Source of the DNA: Dulcicalothrix desertica PCC 7102
GTDB taxonomy: Bacteria > Cyanobacteriota > Cyanobacteriia > Cyanobacteriales > Nostocaceae
Assembly: GCF_003991905.1 (NCBI RefSeq)
Contig: NZ_RSCL01000012.1
Coordinates: 243,848-307,847, forward strand
DNA length: 64,000 nt
Direction: 5' to 3'
The notes under the pieces were generated by a model. That model was not told the DNA's origin, searched no databases, and saw nothing but the letters and a program-made list of their open reading frames with translations. Position 1 is the stretch's first letter; every line of letters starts with the position of its first letter. The translations under genes were made by a program, and so were the position numbers. This document shows, in pieces, positions 49,062 through 57,522 of this stretch.

Positions 49062-49715
49062 TTAAGGCGCCTTAACTCGCAGCAAACAATAATCTCCGGC
49101 GCCTCGTTTCTCTTTTGCTGCTATTATACGTTGGGCATTAACTTTGGTACAGTTAAGATTAGTCAAGCTTTCTGAGTTCCAAGTCATAATATGACGTGCG
49201 AGCTTACCTTCAGAACTATTCGACCATTGCAAAGTTTCAACTTCAGCAACAGTTAATTTTCTTGGTTTAACGGGTGCATATCCACCAGCGAGCCATACGG
49301 GAACAGCTAACCCAGCTAAAACTCCAAATCCAATTGCTGAAGAAAGTATTCCTAATGCTGGTATCATCACCTTTAAACGGCTACGTTCCTTTGACTCGCT
49401 ATGCTTAATTAATCGGTCTACCATTTTACGAATTTCTATTTCCTGACCGGAGGTAGCTGTACGTTTCGCTTTCTCTAGTTGGTCGTAGATAGATTCTGAC
49501 CAGCGCTTAAACAAGTTATCGAGTTCGTTGGGTTTATCTTCGAGTAATACTTGAAGTTGACCTGTTGCTAGCATCACGAGAAATAGCGGGTCGTTGGTAG
49601 AAAGTCCATGCTCAACTGTTATCGCTAAAACCCGTCTTTGAAAATCAGCATCTTTACCCTCAAGTAAGCGATTTAAAAAGTTTTCTGTTTTAGCTTGCCG
49701 TAAACTATGTACCAT
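49062..49715 (-). CDS. DUF6753-like plasmid membrane protein
   Basis: 217 residues from the second ATG (a start at 49721 also possible). The N-terminus (ENFLNRLLEGKDADFQRRVLAI, NDPLFLVMLATGQLQVLLED) agrees with what I remember of cyanobacterial DUF6753. Then a coiled-coil stretch, and a hydrophobic segment ~122-145 (MIPALGILSSAIGFGVLAGLAVPVW). Function unknown. It overlaps or abuts the previous gene, so translation is coupled. Confidence 0.6.
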   Translation of the reverse strand: MVHSLRQAKTENFLNRLLEGKDADFQRRVLAITVEHGLSTNDPLFLVMLATGQLQVLLEDKPNELDNLFKRWSESIYDQLEKAKRTATSGQEIEIRKMVDRLIKHSESKERSRLKVMIPALGILSSAIGFGVLAGLAVPVWLAGGYAPVKPRKLTVAEVETLQWSNSSEGKLARHIMTWNSESLTNLNCTKVNAQRIIAAKEKRGAGDYCLLRVKAP

Positions 49716-50661
49716 AATCAATTCCCTTCTGTAGGTTTGCGTTTTCAGTTTGAGAATGACTTTGGCTTGATAGCAGCGTAGACACTTCTATTTCATGGGA
49801 TTGCAGTAATGAGGTAAACTCTATTGCGTCAGCTTGCTTTAGCTCCTCCATAACTTCTCCATCGAAAGTAGCAGCTAATATTGTGTGTCCGTCAACAGAG
49901 TCAGATAATACAAAATAATCTTCTTCAACATGAATCGTTACTTTCCCAGTTGGGTGCAAGAGAAAATCACTCGTATCATGAGTTTGATACTCCTCTATAA
50001 TTTTGTCTATAATTGCCTGTTCAATTTCTAGTAACTCAGTTCTTTCTAATTGTAGTGTGGACATTATTTCATTTGTAATTATATCAGTCATAACAAGCGC
50101 CTCTTGTTCAAACGATTGATAGATTTGATACATGTCTACTTCTTCTGACTGTAATGTTAACAAATCGTCTTGAGAAGAACGTAAAATTATCTCTCCCAAC
50201 ATCTCTAAATTAGGGATACTAATACTTAGCTGAGTTGAGGTAGTAGAGTTAACAGTCTCTTTAGTATCATCCGAAGCATCATTGTTATCATTCAAACGTT
50301 TCCTATCATCAAGAAATTCTGATGATTGGATAACTTTCTGGCTATGTAGTACTTCTTGTACATACTCATGGCTAAAAACCTGGTCAAATATTTGACTTTT
50401 TGTTGTATATTCTAAACTCGGTTCCAAGCTTCTATACGATGATAAGCTCCACTCACCAACATTATTAATATGACCGCAAATCATAAATTCTCCTGATTCG
50501 TGAGCCAAAAACCACTCTTTCTCAATCCCCAAGTTCTGTAATACTGGGTTTTCTGCGGTAAGGATATACAGGCGCCCCATATACTGATTGTCGTCACTTG
50601 TTGTAACATCATAGTTTAAGGCGCTATCTGTAGAATATAGAGACTTAAATTGATATGACAT
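49705..50661 (-). CDS. Hypothetical protein of the partition operon
   Basis: 318 residues, strongly acidic, no recognised family. N-terminal part (QYMGRLYILTAENPVLQNLGIEKEWFLAHESGEFMICG) looks globular; the middle is Ser/Glu/Leu-rich. Interestingly QYMGR.. also begins the ParA-like gene product next to it. It lies 4 bp after that gene and overlaps the next by 11-17 bp. Confidence 0.6.
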   Translation of the reverse strand: MSYQFKSLYSTDSALNYDVTTSDDNQYMGRLYILTAENPVLQNLGIEKEWFLAHESGEFMICGHINNVGEWSLSSYRSLEPSLEYTTKSQIFDQVFSHEYVQEVLHSQKVIQSSEFLDDRKRLNDNNDASDDTKETVNSTTSTQLSISIPNLEMLGEIILRSSQDDLLTLQSEEVDMYQIYQSFEQEALVMTDIITNEIMSTLQLERTELLEIEQAIIDKIIEEYQTHDTSDFLLHPTGKVTIHVEEDYFVLSDSVDGHTILAATFDGEVMEELKQADAIEFTSLLQSHEIEVSTLLSSQSHSQTENANLQKGIDYGT

Positions 50662-50665
50662 AAAG

Positions 50666-51403
50666 CTAATTTTTTACGTCTAAGTTCTGTTTGACGGGTT
50701 GTTTCTCTTTTGACCAAAGCTGCGTGCGTTCAATAGCTAGATGTGATTCCTCTAAGAAAGTAGATAGTCGCTGCTGTGACATAATTGGCATCGTCTCCTC
50801 GATATTAGAAGCATCGAACCGAAACTTATTTGAGTCAATAAAATATCTGTCACCCGGATACAGTAAGGGAAAATCAATGATTTTGAGAGTATTTTTATAC
50901 TTGTTGGTAAGTGTTTTATAAGCATGATTGTCATTTAGAAAGCTCCAATCGTCTGTTTTACCTAAATTCATAACAAAGACATGCAGCATTTTGTCTTTAT
51001 GCAAATTAATTGATTGATAGAATAAGTCAATAGACTCAAATCCTCCATCACAAACAAACCATTTACAAATATCTACGCCATACTTTGAGGCAACTTCTAA
51101 TAATTTTCCCCTATGAATCCAGTTGTTGACTTTTGGAAACACATTAGCAGGCAGATTGACAATAACTGGTTTCTTCCGAGCTAATTCAAAAATAATATCT
51201 GCTTTGTCCCCCTTATTTAAGGCTTCGCTAAACTCGGCATCAACTGCATAGTCATAAAATCGCTTTACATCTTGATTCGTTATATCCGCATCAACCAAAG
51301 CGTGTTCCAACTTTTTATTAATTGCGTACTGCACCATAACGCGCGCGAACAGCGACTTCCCGACACCTCCCTTTTCTCCATCAATTAAATGTATTCTTCC
51401 CAT
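50666..51403 (-). CDS. ParA/MinD-like ATPase (deviant Walker A)
   Basis: 245 residues from ATG 51403; a longer reading to 51577 overlaps the upstream gene in another frame and lacks family similarity. Deviant Walker A GEKGGVGKS (9-17) with its signature lysine Lys11, and HALVDADITN as the following strand. Family members are ATP-switch proteins that position plasmid DNA or conjugation machinery. A partition role is inferred from the actin-like partner in the same operon. No separate ParB-like DNA-binding gene seen. Confidence 0.75.
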   Translation of the reverse strand: MGRIHLIDGEKGGVGKSLFARVMVQYAINKKLEHALVDADITNQDVKRFYDYAVDAEFSEALNKGDKADIIFELARKKPVIVNLPANVFPKVNNWIHRGKLLEVASKYGVDICKWFVCDGGFESIDLFYQSINLHKDKMLHVFVMNLGKTDDWSFLNDNHAYKTLTNKYKNTLKIIDFPLLYPGDRYFIDSNKFRFDASNIEETMPIMSQQRLSTFLEESHLAIERTQLWSKEKQPVKQNLDVKN

Positions 51404-51425
51404 ATACTGTATTGCATCTCCACTC

Positions 51426-51875
51426 TCAAAATATTTCGCTATCAGTTGTAATTCCTGCCAAATTCCACATTTGCAGTTCAAAATTATCCACCTCGTCTTC
51501 TGTATCTGGTGTTGGCATTTGATAAGGCGCCAATTCTTGGGAGTTATCAACTTCTGTTGCCACCCCTCCAAATGCACTGTACAAAATACGATTGACTTTT
51601 CCTTCCTCTACCTGAATTACAGTACATAAGTATTTCAGGTGATTTGCAATTGCGTTCACCGAATCGAAAAATACTAATTCCAATCTTTCACGAGAATAAT
51701 TACCCTCGCTATATAGTGCTAACGGTAAATAATAAGCAGTAAGAGCGTTGATTATCAGCACAGTTTTGTCTTGAGACCGATGCAAATTTTTATCTTGGAT
51801 GTAACTAAGCAACTTTGCGTTGTCTGAATCTAATCGTGGCTGATGGCGCCATTTAAAATCAGTTATTGTACCCAT
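51426..51875 (-). CDS. Hypothetical protein between the actin-like and ParA-like genes
   Basis: 149 residues, no recognised domain. N-terminal WRHQPRLDSDNAKLLSYIQDKN, central helical region, acidic C-terminus (PTPDTEDEVDNFEL). Its position right after the actin-like gene is where the ParR/StbB-type adaptor would be expected, but sequence gives no proof. Confidence 0.6.
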   Translation of the reverse strand: MGTITDFKWRHQPRLDSDNAKLLSYIQDKNLHRSQDKTVLIINALTAYYLPLALYSEGNYSRERLELVFFDSVNAIANHLKYLCTVIQVEEGKVNRILYSAFGGVATEVDNSQELAPYQMPTPDTEDEVDNFELQMWNLAGITTDSEIF

Positions 51876-51925
51876 AATTTTAAAAGGGGGAGTGGGAGAA
51901 GAGTTTTAAGATTCTGCATTACTTT

Positions 51926-53056
51926 TCATTCTGTTATCTTTTCCTCCACTCCTCTAGTAATTGTTTTAACTTTAATACGGTGATAAACAGATAATGCCCA
52001 AACATCAGCAAGACGATTACCCAACCATTTTTCATTGAGACTTTGCGGTATTTCAACACCGCCATGCCACTCAATAGGTGTTACAGGAAACATGTCATCA
52101 AGTTCTGTACGTAGATAATCAGCTGTACCTCCACAAATAATTAATTCGTCTAATTCGTTAGGATGTGGCAATACTTCTTTTAACCAGTTCGCTAGCATAA
52201 TTACATACTCTGCTCTTGAAGTACTTACGGCAGATATTATTTTCTCGACATCAGAATCTTGATGACTATTTGAGGTGCAAATACTATAGAAATGTTGAGG
52301 TTTTAGCTCAAAAGCAGCATTTACTATCGCTTCAGTTAATTGCTCAACTTCTAGTCCTGATGTGCGCTCCATAACCTTTTCAACCATCTTCGCCATTCCT
52401 AAATTGGTAGTTTTACCCCGGTTTAAAATACCGCGTCGAGAAATTATCACCGATGCGTTACGGTATCCCAACATCACGATTGCGATAACCTTACGTCGAA
52501 TTGCCTCGCCTGTATTCTTACAGTACATCGCATAAATTCCGGCGCCTTCTGGAAAACATTCATAGCCAACCAAGCTCGCGTTTAAAATTCCCGTTGGTGT
52601 ATCAAACTCAATCAAAGCATCTTTGAGCATTGGTTTGAGTAAAGCTGAATCTTCAAATTCTCCTGGTGGTAGTAGCAGCGCCAGAGATATTTGAAAAGAT
52701 TCAGGTAATTTATACTTCTGCTTTATCACCCATACCACAGCCAGCGTTTTGTATACAGCTAACTCAAATTTTCGTGGTCTTAATCCTGGTGTGGCGCCGT
52801 AACTACTACGTGCCAAGTAACCTACTGCTCGATAGTCGTCGTCTATTCCTACCCAAGCTGTATTTTCTGGATAAGCATTACCCAAGTTCCGAGTTTGAAA
52901 TCCAAGCGATGCTGGAGTTGCTTCAATAACAGCAGGTTCCATCCATATTGAGTAAGGTCTACCTCCTTTAATTTGTACAATTCCTTTTGTACCGCTCCCA
53001 CCAAAGTCCAGCGTTAATATAACGTCTGGTAACTGCTCTAGATTTAATCTGCTCAT
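51926..53056 (-). CDS. ParM/StbA-type actin-like ATPase
   Basis: 376 residues from ATG 53056 (GTG 53062 possible). Actin-fold motifs: LTLDFGGSGTKG (phosphate-1), VIAIVMLGYRNASVI (phosphate-2 region), LIICGGTADYLR (adenosine). Members form ATP-driven filaments that push plasmid copies apart. First gene of the leftward five-to-six-gene operon. A 73-bp hairpin upstream could be its centromere or control site. Confidence 0.8.
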   Translation of the reverse strand: MSRLNLEQLPDVILTLDFGGSGTKGIVQIKGGRPYSIWMEPAVIEATPASLGFQTRNLGNAYPENTAWVGIDDDYRAVGYLARSSYGATPGLRPRKFELAVYKTLAVVWVIKQKYKLPESFQISLALLLPPGEFEDSALLKPMLKDALIEFDTPTGILNASLVGYECFPEGAGIYAMYCKNTGEAIRRKVIAIVMLGYRNASVIISRRGILNRGKTTNLGMAKMVEKVMERTSGLEVEQLTEAIVNAAFELKPQHFYSICTSNSHQDSDVEKIISAVSTSRAEYVIMLANWLKEVLPHPNELDELIICGGTADYLRTELDDMFPVTPIEWHGGVEIPQSLNEKWLGNRLADVWALSVYHRIKVKTITRGVEEKITE

Positions 53057-53142
53057 AGACACTTACATTAGCAGCATCAAATAAAAAAGTGAATACGACG
53101 GGAGTCTAGATTTTTTCTATGACCCTAGTCGTACAAATATTT

Positions 53143-53215
53143 AGCAGGAATTTGCCAGGAATATTAAGCCCACCATCAAGTTAGTGGTACACATAATTCC
53201 TGGCAAATTCCTGCT
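53143..53215. promoter_or_regulatory. Long perfect hairpin upstream of the partition operon
   Basis: A 20-bp perfect inverted repeat: arms 53143-53162 and 53196-53215 (cores GGAATTTGCCAGG and CCTGGCAAATTCC), with an inner CCAC/GTGG stem in the 33-bp loop. 87 bp upstream of the actin-like start. Candidate partition site, regulator site or remnant of a small element. Confidence 0.6.
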
Positions 53216-53578
53216 GTTGATTTTTCTGAAGGTATGGCTTAAAACCGACCTAGTGATGCTATTTTCTGAAGGAGCAAGCAGTGGTGATATCCGTATTTAT
53301 TTATCCAGATAAAAATAATTTCTTTTGACGAATGTTCTAGGCTTCTTCGACTTGTTAATTTATGCTAACGTCCATGTACGGCATAACCAAAGGCTTGATT
53401 TAAATTTCAAACCCACAATACTTGATAGGCGCCTTTCATTCATAATATGAGTTGAAGTTTTGTGAGACGCGCGCCTGTAACAAACGGACGCGCGCTTGCC
53501 GTAGGATATTAACCGCGATAACGAGAAAAGCTGTTACAATCAAATTATTCAAAATAGAACAAAAAATTTGAGAGCGCT

Positions 53579-54281
53579 ATGACGACTCATATACCCCGTC
53601 AGCCTCGCCCAAAAAATCAGGAATTACCACCCCTAGAAAGTGGCGACCGCTTAACTCGCTTTGAATTTGAGCGGCGATATGCTGCTGCACCCCACATTAA
53701 AAAAGCAGAGCTAATTGAAGGAATAGTTTACGTGGCATCTCCATTACGCTTTACTCCACACGCCGAACCGCACAGCCGTTTGGTCACCTGGTTAGGAACT
53801 TATGCTGCTTTTACACCAAGAACTTTATCAGGTATAGAACCGACAATTCGCCTTGATATAGATAATGAACCCCAGCCCGATATTATTTTGATTTTGGATG
53901 AAGCAGTAGGAGGAAAAGCTAGGTTAACAGAAGATGGATATCTCGAAGGAGTACCAGAATTAGTAGTTGAAATTGCTGCTAGCAGTGCCGCAATTGATAC
54001 AGGAAGCAAGAAGCAAGCTTATCGTCGCAATCAGATATTCGAATACATTGTTTTGCAATAAGAGCGAGAATCAACTAGATTGGTTTCACTTAGTAGAAGG
54101 AAAGTATCAAACACTTCCTGTTAATGAGGATGGAATCATTCGCTCTGTGACGTTTCCAGGTTTATGGTTAGCAGTAGAAGCCTTATTAAATAATGATATG
54201 GTGCGGGTATTACAGACGTTGCAACTGGGATTAAATTCGCCTGAACATAGAGAGTTTGTTGATAAGTTAGAAAAGAAATAG
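53579..54281 (+). pseudogene. Uma2 family nuclease, frameshifted
   Basis: First frame 53579-54061 holds the Uma2 core (EPQPDIILILDE and ELVVEIAASSAAIDTGSKKQAYRR). It stops just after FEYIVLQ; the remainder (ENQLDWFHLVEGKYQTLP..GLWLAVEALL) continues in another frame to 54281. One indel around 54055-54062 separates them. The catalytic core precedes the break, so a truncated product might keep some activity. The 53216-53578 region upstream contains only GC-rich repeats near 53466-53494. Confidence 0.75.
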
Positions 54282-54350
54282 AAGGGTTAGTGCCTGGACA
54301 AATATTATGTAATATACAAGGTAGTACAAATTTTCGCAGGAGTTGTTGAC

Positions 54351-54995
54351 TTGGGCAACGAAAATCTAATTCCTCAAAACGCAATTGAAGTGGTGCAATA
54401 CTCCAAAACCGGAGAAAAAGAATCAGCACATTACTACCTTGATGGAGAAAAAATTGCCTATCGTGCTTGGCATGAAAATCAAGTATGTATGGAATATAGT
54501 ATAAAAAACGAGAAAATGCACGGTTTATTTCGGACTTGGCATGATAATGGTAATTTGTGTGAATTAGGGTTTTATATTGACGGCAAAGAGCATGGAATCA
54601 CTAAACAATATGATTATGATGGCAATTTAATCGGTAGTTATGAGATGCATCATGGAACTGGTACTGATTTATGGTATTCAGCAAAAAATGTTATTTCAGA
54701 AGAAAGACATTTAAAAGACGGCAGACGTCACGGTTATGAGCGATGGTGGGATGATAATAATAAAACGGTTTGGAGAGAACAGCATTTTAAAGATGATATA
54801 GAACATGGAATTTATCGAGAATGGAATCAACAAAATTCTCTACGTCGCGGATTTCCTCAATATTATGTAAATGGTCAAAAAGTTAATAAACAACAGTATT
54901 TAAAGGCTTGCATTCAAGATGAATTTTTACCTAAATTTAATCAAGTAGATAATCATAACTATAGAGAACTACCATCTACTCACTTAAAAACTTGA
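54351..54995 (+). CDS. YwqK-like (MORN-variant) repeat protein
   Basis: 214 residues. Start is TTG 54351, chosen because AGGAG at 54339-54343 stands at proper spacing. Five or so repeats of the form HGLFRTWHDNGNLCELGFY / HGITKQYDYDGNL / HGYERWWDDN..VWREQHF, the aromatic-Gly pattern of the YwqK/MORN_2 family. Such proteins are found beside toxin genes as antitoxin-like repeats, but function is mostly unproven. Its 3' end overlaps the convergent gene by 20 bp. Confidence 0.7.
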   Translation: MGNENLIPQNAIEVVQYSKTGEKESAHYYLDGEKIAYRAWHENQVCMEYSIKNEKMHGLFRTWHDNGNLCELGFYIDGKEHGITKQYDYDGNLIGSYEMHHGTGTDLWYSAKNVISEERHLKDGRRHGYERWWDDNNKTVWREQHFKDDIEHGIYREWNQQNSLRRGFPQYYVNGQKVNKQQYLKACIQDEFLPKFNQVDNHNYRELPSTHLKT

Positions 54996-55365
54996 TGCTT
55001 TCAGAATTTAAGTTGAATGTCTCGATAATTTGTTCTACAGTGGCGCCTAACTGTAACAACCGTGGAACAATTTTTAATTTTTCTAGAATTTCTGTTAGTT
55101 TATATTCTTCAATTTCTTGAGCATATTGCTTTAGTTTCAGCAATCCACACTCAATACCTTGACTGTTAATGTCCAATATAACCTTGTTATAAGCATAACT
55201 AATATTAATTAAATTAATAAAATCAGGCAACTGATATTTTTTTGCTATATCTATTAAAGAGCCAATTATATCATGTCCGGGTACACAACCATAATAAAAC
55301 CATCGTAGAGACGCGATTAATCGCGTCTCTACATCGTCGGGAATTATGGGCAAGCAACCGGACAT
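54976..55365 (-). CDS. C-terminal part of a MITE-interrupted gene, or a separate hypothetical protein
   Basis: 129 residues as read, but the first ~33 are translated from the MITE. The genuine part starts near GSLIDIAKKYQLPDF. The C-terminus (EILEKLKIVPRLLQLGATVEQIIETFNL) resembles the helical tail seen on some cyanobacterial transposase/nuclease-like proteins. May have been continuous with the gene upstream before insertion. Confidence 0.45.
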   Translation of the reverse strand: MSGCLPIIPDDVETRLIASLRWFYYGCVPGHDIIGSLIDIAKKYQLPDFINLINISYAYNKVILDINSQGIECGLLKLKQYAQEIEEYKLTEILEKLKIVPRLLQLGATVEQIIETFNLNSESIKFLSE

Positions 55366-55370
55366 GATAT
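55268..55370. mobile_element. MITE with terminal inverted repeats
   Basis: ~103 bp. Ends ATATCATGTCCGG and CCGGACATGATAT are inverted repeats continuing imperfectly to ~28 bp (..CCATAAT); the centre is the hairpin GTAGAGACGCGAT/ATCGCGTCTCTAC, a motif found all over Nostocales genomes. Non-coding by design but read through in frame by the two flanking genes. Confidence 0.75.
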
Positions 55371-55796
55371 CATATCAAAATAACCATCGTCATTTCGGCA
55401 CCAGCCTAAATCGTATTGTCCTTTCAGAATAGCAATTACATCAGCATAAACTATCACATCATAATCGACATATAAATAACTGTTAGTTTCTACGTCAATG
55501 TTTAAGTCGTGAAGAGTGTTTATTAAAATTTGACTATTATTAATTCTAGTTCTAAATTTACGACATGAATTTTCAATGCTATGATTTCTAATAATTTCCT
55601 GCCATCGTATTAGTTCAAGTGCGTTGCAAATCGCTTCAAAATCTTTTTGAGGAATAGGTAAACGTTGCCAAAAATTATTTAATGTTTCTACCGATGTCTT
55701 AGCAGCCTTAGCCCAAGCTAAATCCGTTTCAGACCAGCCTTTCTTTCGTCTGGCTATTTCAATAATTTTTAAACCTGATTCAGTTGCTGTTAGCAT
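55344..55796 (-). CDS. HTH-containing hypothetical protein, 3' end truncated by the MITE
   Basis: 150 residues. The N-terminal ~65 (RRKKGWSETDLAWAKAAKTSVETLNNFWQRLPIPQKDFEAICNALEL) looks like an XRE-type helix-turn-helix as used ahead of sensor or NTPase domains in filamentous cyanobacteria. The rest is unrecognised. The last ~9 residues (SCPVACP) come from the MITE, so the natural C-terminus is lost. Confidence 0.55.
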   Translation of the reverse strand: MLTATESGLKIIEIARRKKGWSETDLAWAKAAKTSVETLNNFWQRLPIPQKDFEAICNALELIRWQEIIRNHSIENSCRKFRTRINNSQILINTLHDLNIDVETNSYLYVDYDVIVYADVIAILKGQYDLGWCRNDDGYFDMISCPVACP

Positions 55797-55910
55797 AACT
55801 GTCTTTATTTTATAGTTATACTATCGATTTTACACATTACAAGCTAAAAACCGGTGTAGGCACATAGTATATATGTTGCAAGCTATATATAATGTTATAA
55901 AAGTTTTTCC

Positions 55911-56264
55911 CTATGTAGAGTGTCCAATCGCTTGCCTGCGAGAATAAACTTCTTCTATAAGCAAATCTCGCAGTTCATCAGCAATGTCATCGGGTGGGTT
56001 CCCTGCAAGCGCGCGTCCAATCAACTTTTCTGCCTCTCTAAGGAAAGAGCATTCTACAGCAAGCGTTGCGGCACTACGATGTAGAACCGATCTAGTGGGT
56101 TCAAGGTCGAATAAGTTCGCTACTAGGTCTGCGGCAGCTTGCTCTTGGGAAAAAGCAGCTTTAGTTAACTCCAAGGCAGCAGTAGCATCACCTCGTTGAC
56201 GAGCTAAAAAAGCTTGGTCAACAAGTTCCATTGCTTCTCGATGAAGAATTTCTACGTCTTTCAT
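55911..56264 (-). CDS. Hypothetical helical protein
   Basis: 117 residues, Ala/Glu-rich, TPR-like (ALELTKAAFSQEQAAADLV, SFLREAEKLIGRAL). Conserved-looking but function unknown. Starts 4 bp after the end of the next upstream gene, so probably cotranscribed. Confidence 0.6.
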   Translation of the reverse strand: MKDVEILHREAMELVDQAFLARQRGDATAALELTKAAFSQEQAAADLVANLFDLEPTRSVLHRSAATLAVECSFLREAEKLIGRALAGNPPDDIADELRDLLIEEVYSRRQAIGHST

Positions 56265-56267
56265 TTT

Positions 56268-56820
56268 TCAACTATACGGGTGCGTGGTGTACCTTTCCTC
56301 AACGACACAGACGTAACCGGGGGATAAAGTATCCGAAGGGCTAATCTGTTCTAATTTTATTTTAACTCTTGATTCGACTATGCTTTTGGTGCCTCTACGA
56401 ATACCAGAAACCTCTAATCGAGCTTTTCGTTGGAATAAAGTATTTGGGTCATTAATGGAACCTAACCAAAAGTCAAAGCCGAAGCTTTTACCTTTAATGG
56501 AGCGCTCAATTACGGTAAGTCCTGTTAAGTAAGGCATGAGGAGTGCAGCAATTCCATAGGCTCCATATTCAGTAGCTACTTCAAGCGTCAGCATTAAAGC
56601 GACGTATAGTATCGTTAATTGGATTCCATTGCAGTTCGACTTCGGTGTCTTGTATACCATTGATTTGAAGGTTTACACGGTAAGGATGGTTTTGGTCATC
56701 TAGGCAAACTGCGGCTGCATCTTGACAACTAGCCCCAAAAGTTAACGACCATCCAGGGCGCTCTGGTTTTGATTGAGAAAGGTCATCAAGGTACAAAAGC
56801 TTCGGTATATTATCGACCAT
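56268..56820 (-). pseudogene. Hypothetical protein split by a single-base frameshift
   Basis: N-terminal part 56581-56820 (PERPGWSLTFGASCQDAAAVCLDD.. ending FNADA) and C-terminal part ~56268-56590 (EVATEYGAYGIAALLMPYLTGLTVIERSIKGKSFGFDFWLG) are one protein; dropping one T near 56584 joins ..NADA and EVATE. Together ~184 residues. Paired with the 117-residue gene downstream. Function unknown. 5' region faces the divergent mobC. Confidence 0.65.
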
Positions 56821-56980
56821 TGATAATGTTAACAGTTACATTTTTCTTAATCATACAGTAATTTCTACAATTATCTACACAAAATAATAGAGGTAATTAA
56901 TTTTATAACTTTATTCTATTTTCAAAAATATCTTATAATGAGTCATCAAATGTGCCTATAATAAAATCAAGTTGATACTG

Positions 56981-57021
56981 CTTAAATTAAAGAATAAAGA
57001 TTTGTATATTCTTAATTTAAG
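56981..57021. other. Candidate oriT inverted repeat
   Basis: CTTAAATTAAAGAATA (56981-56996) and TATTCTTAATTTAAG (57007-57021) form an imperfect inverted repeat (one bulge) just upstream of the MobC-like gene, where many mobilisable plasmids carry oriT. No nic site is identified. Confidence 0.4.
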
Positions 57022-57054
57022 AACGCTTGTCAAATTTTAGCATTCAGATCAAAA

Positions 57055-57522
57055 ATGTCAGCAAAACCAAAACAACAAACGGTGAGATTTGAGATGCTGT
57101 TAACTAAAGAGCAGAATGATTCTTTGGTGCAGCAAGCAGATTCTCTAGGTATCAGTAAAGCGGAGTTAATTAGGCGCCGAATAGCAAAATCCCGCATCAA
57201 GAGTATTCCACAGGTAAACTGGCAATGCTACTGGCAGTTATTAAAGATTGCCGAAGATATTAAGTGTATTGCTCAAACTCAGAATAATGCTATGGATAAT
57301 GGTTCAATACCGCAAGCTATTGACCCTATCATGATTGAGGAATTAATGATACAAATTTCTCAAATACGATTACATTTAATTCTCGGCGCCAAGTCTGCCA
57401 CCGGGCAAAGCTCGTCGGAGGGAGTACTCCCCCCGACAGACTTTGCGGAGTGTCCTCGTGGTGAACTTGGCGCCAACGCTTCAAATATACAACAGGAGGA
57501 AAACGATGATTGGGAAGGTTAA
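57055..57522 (+). CDS. MobC-like relaxosome accessory protein
   Basis: 155 residues. N-terminal ribbon-helix-helix pattern (QTVRFEMLLTKEQNDSLVQQADSLGISKAELIRRRI), a helical middle and a low-complexity C-terminus. Relaxosome proteins of this type bind oriT and help the relaxase. It overlaps the relaxase gene by 17 bp. The C-terminal part around 57370-57480 is unusually GC-rich. Confidence 0.75.
   Translation: MSAKPKQQTVRFEMLLTKEQNDSLVQQADSLGISKAELIRRRIAKSRIKSIPQVNWQCYWQLLKIAEDIKCIAQTQNNAMDNGSIPQAIDPIMIEELMIQISQIRLHLILGAKSATGQSSSEGVLPPTDFAECPRGELGANASNIQQEENDDWEG

Noticed and set aside
50666-51577. Longer start for the ParA-like gene (51577)
   Set aside because: The extra 58 residues overlap the upstream gene out of frame and have no family similarity; ATG 51403 puts the Walker A motif at residue 9 as usual.
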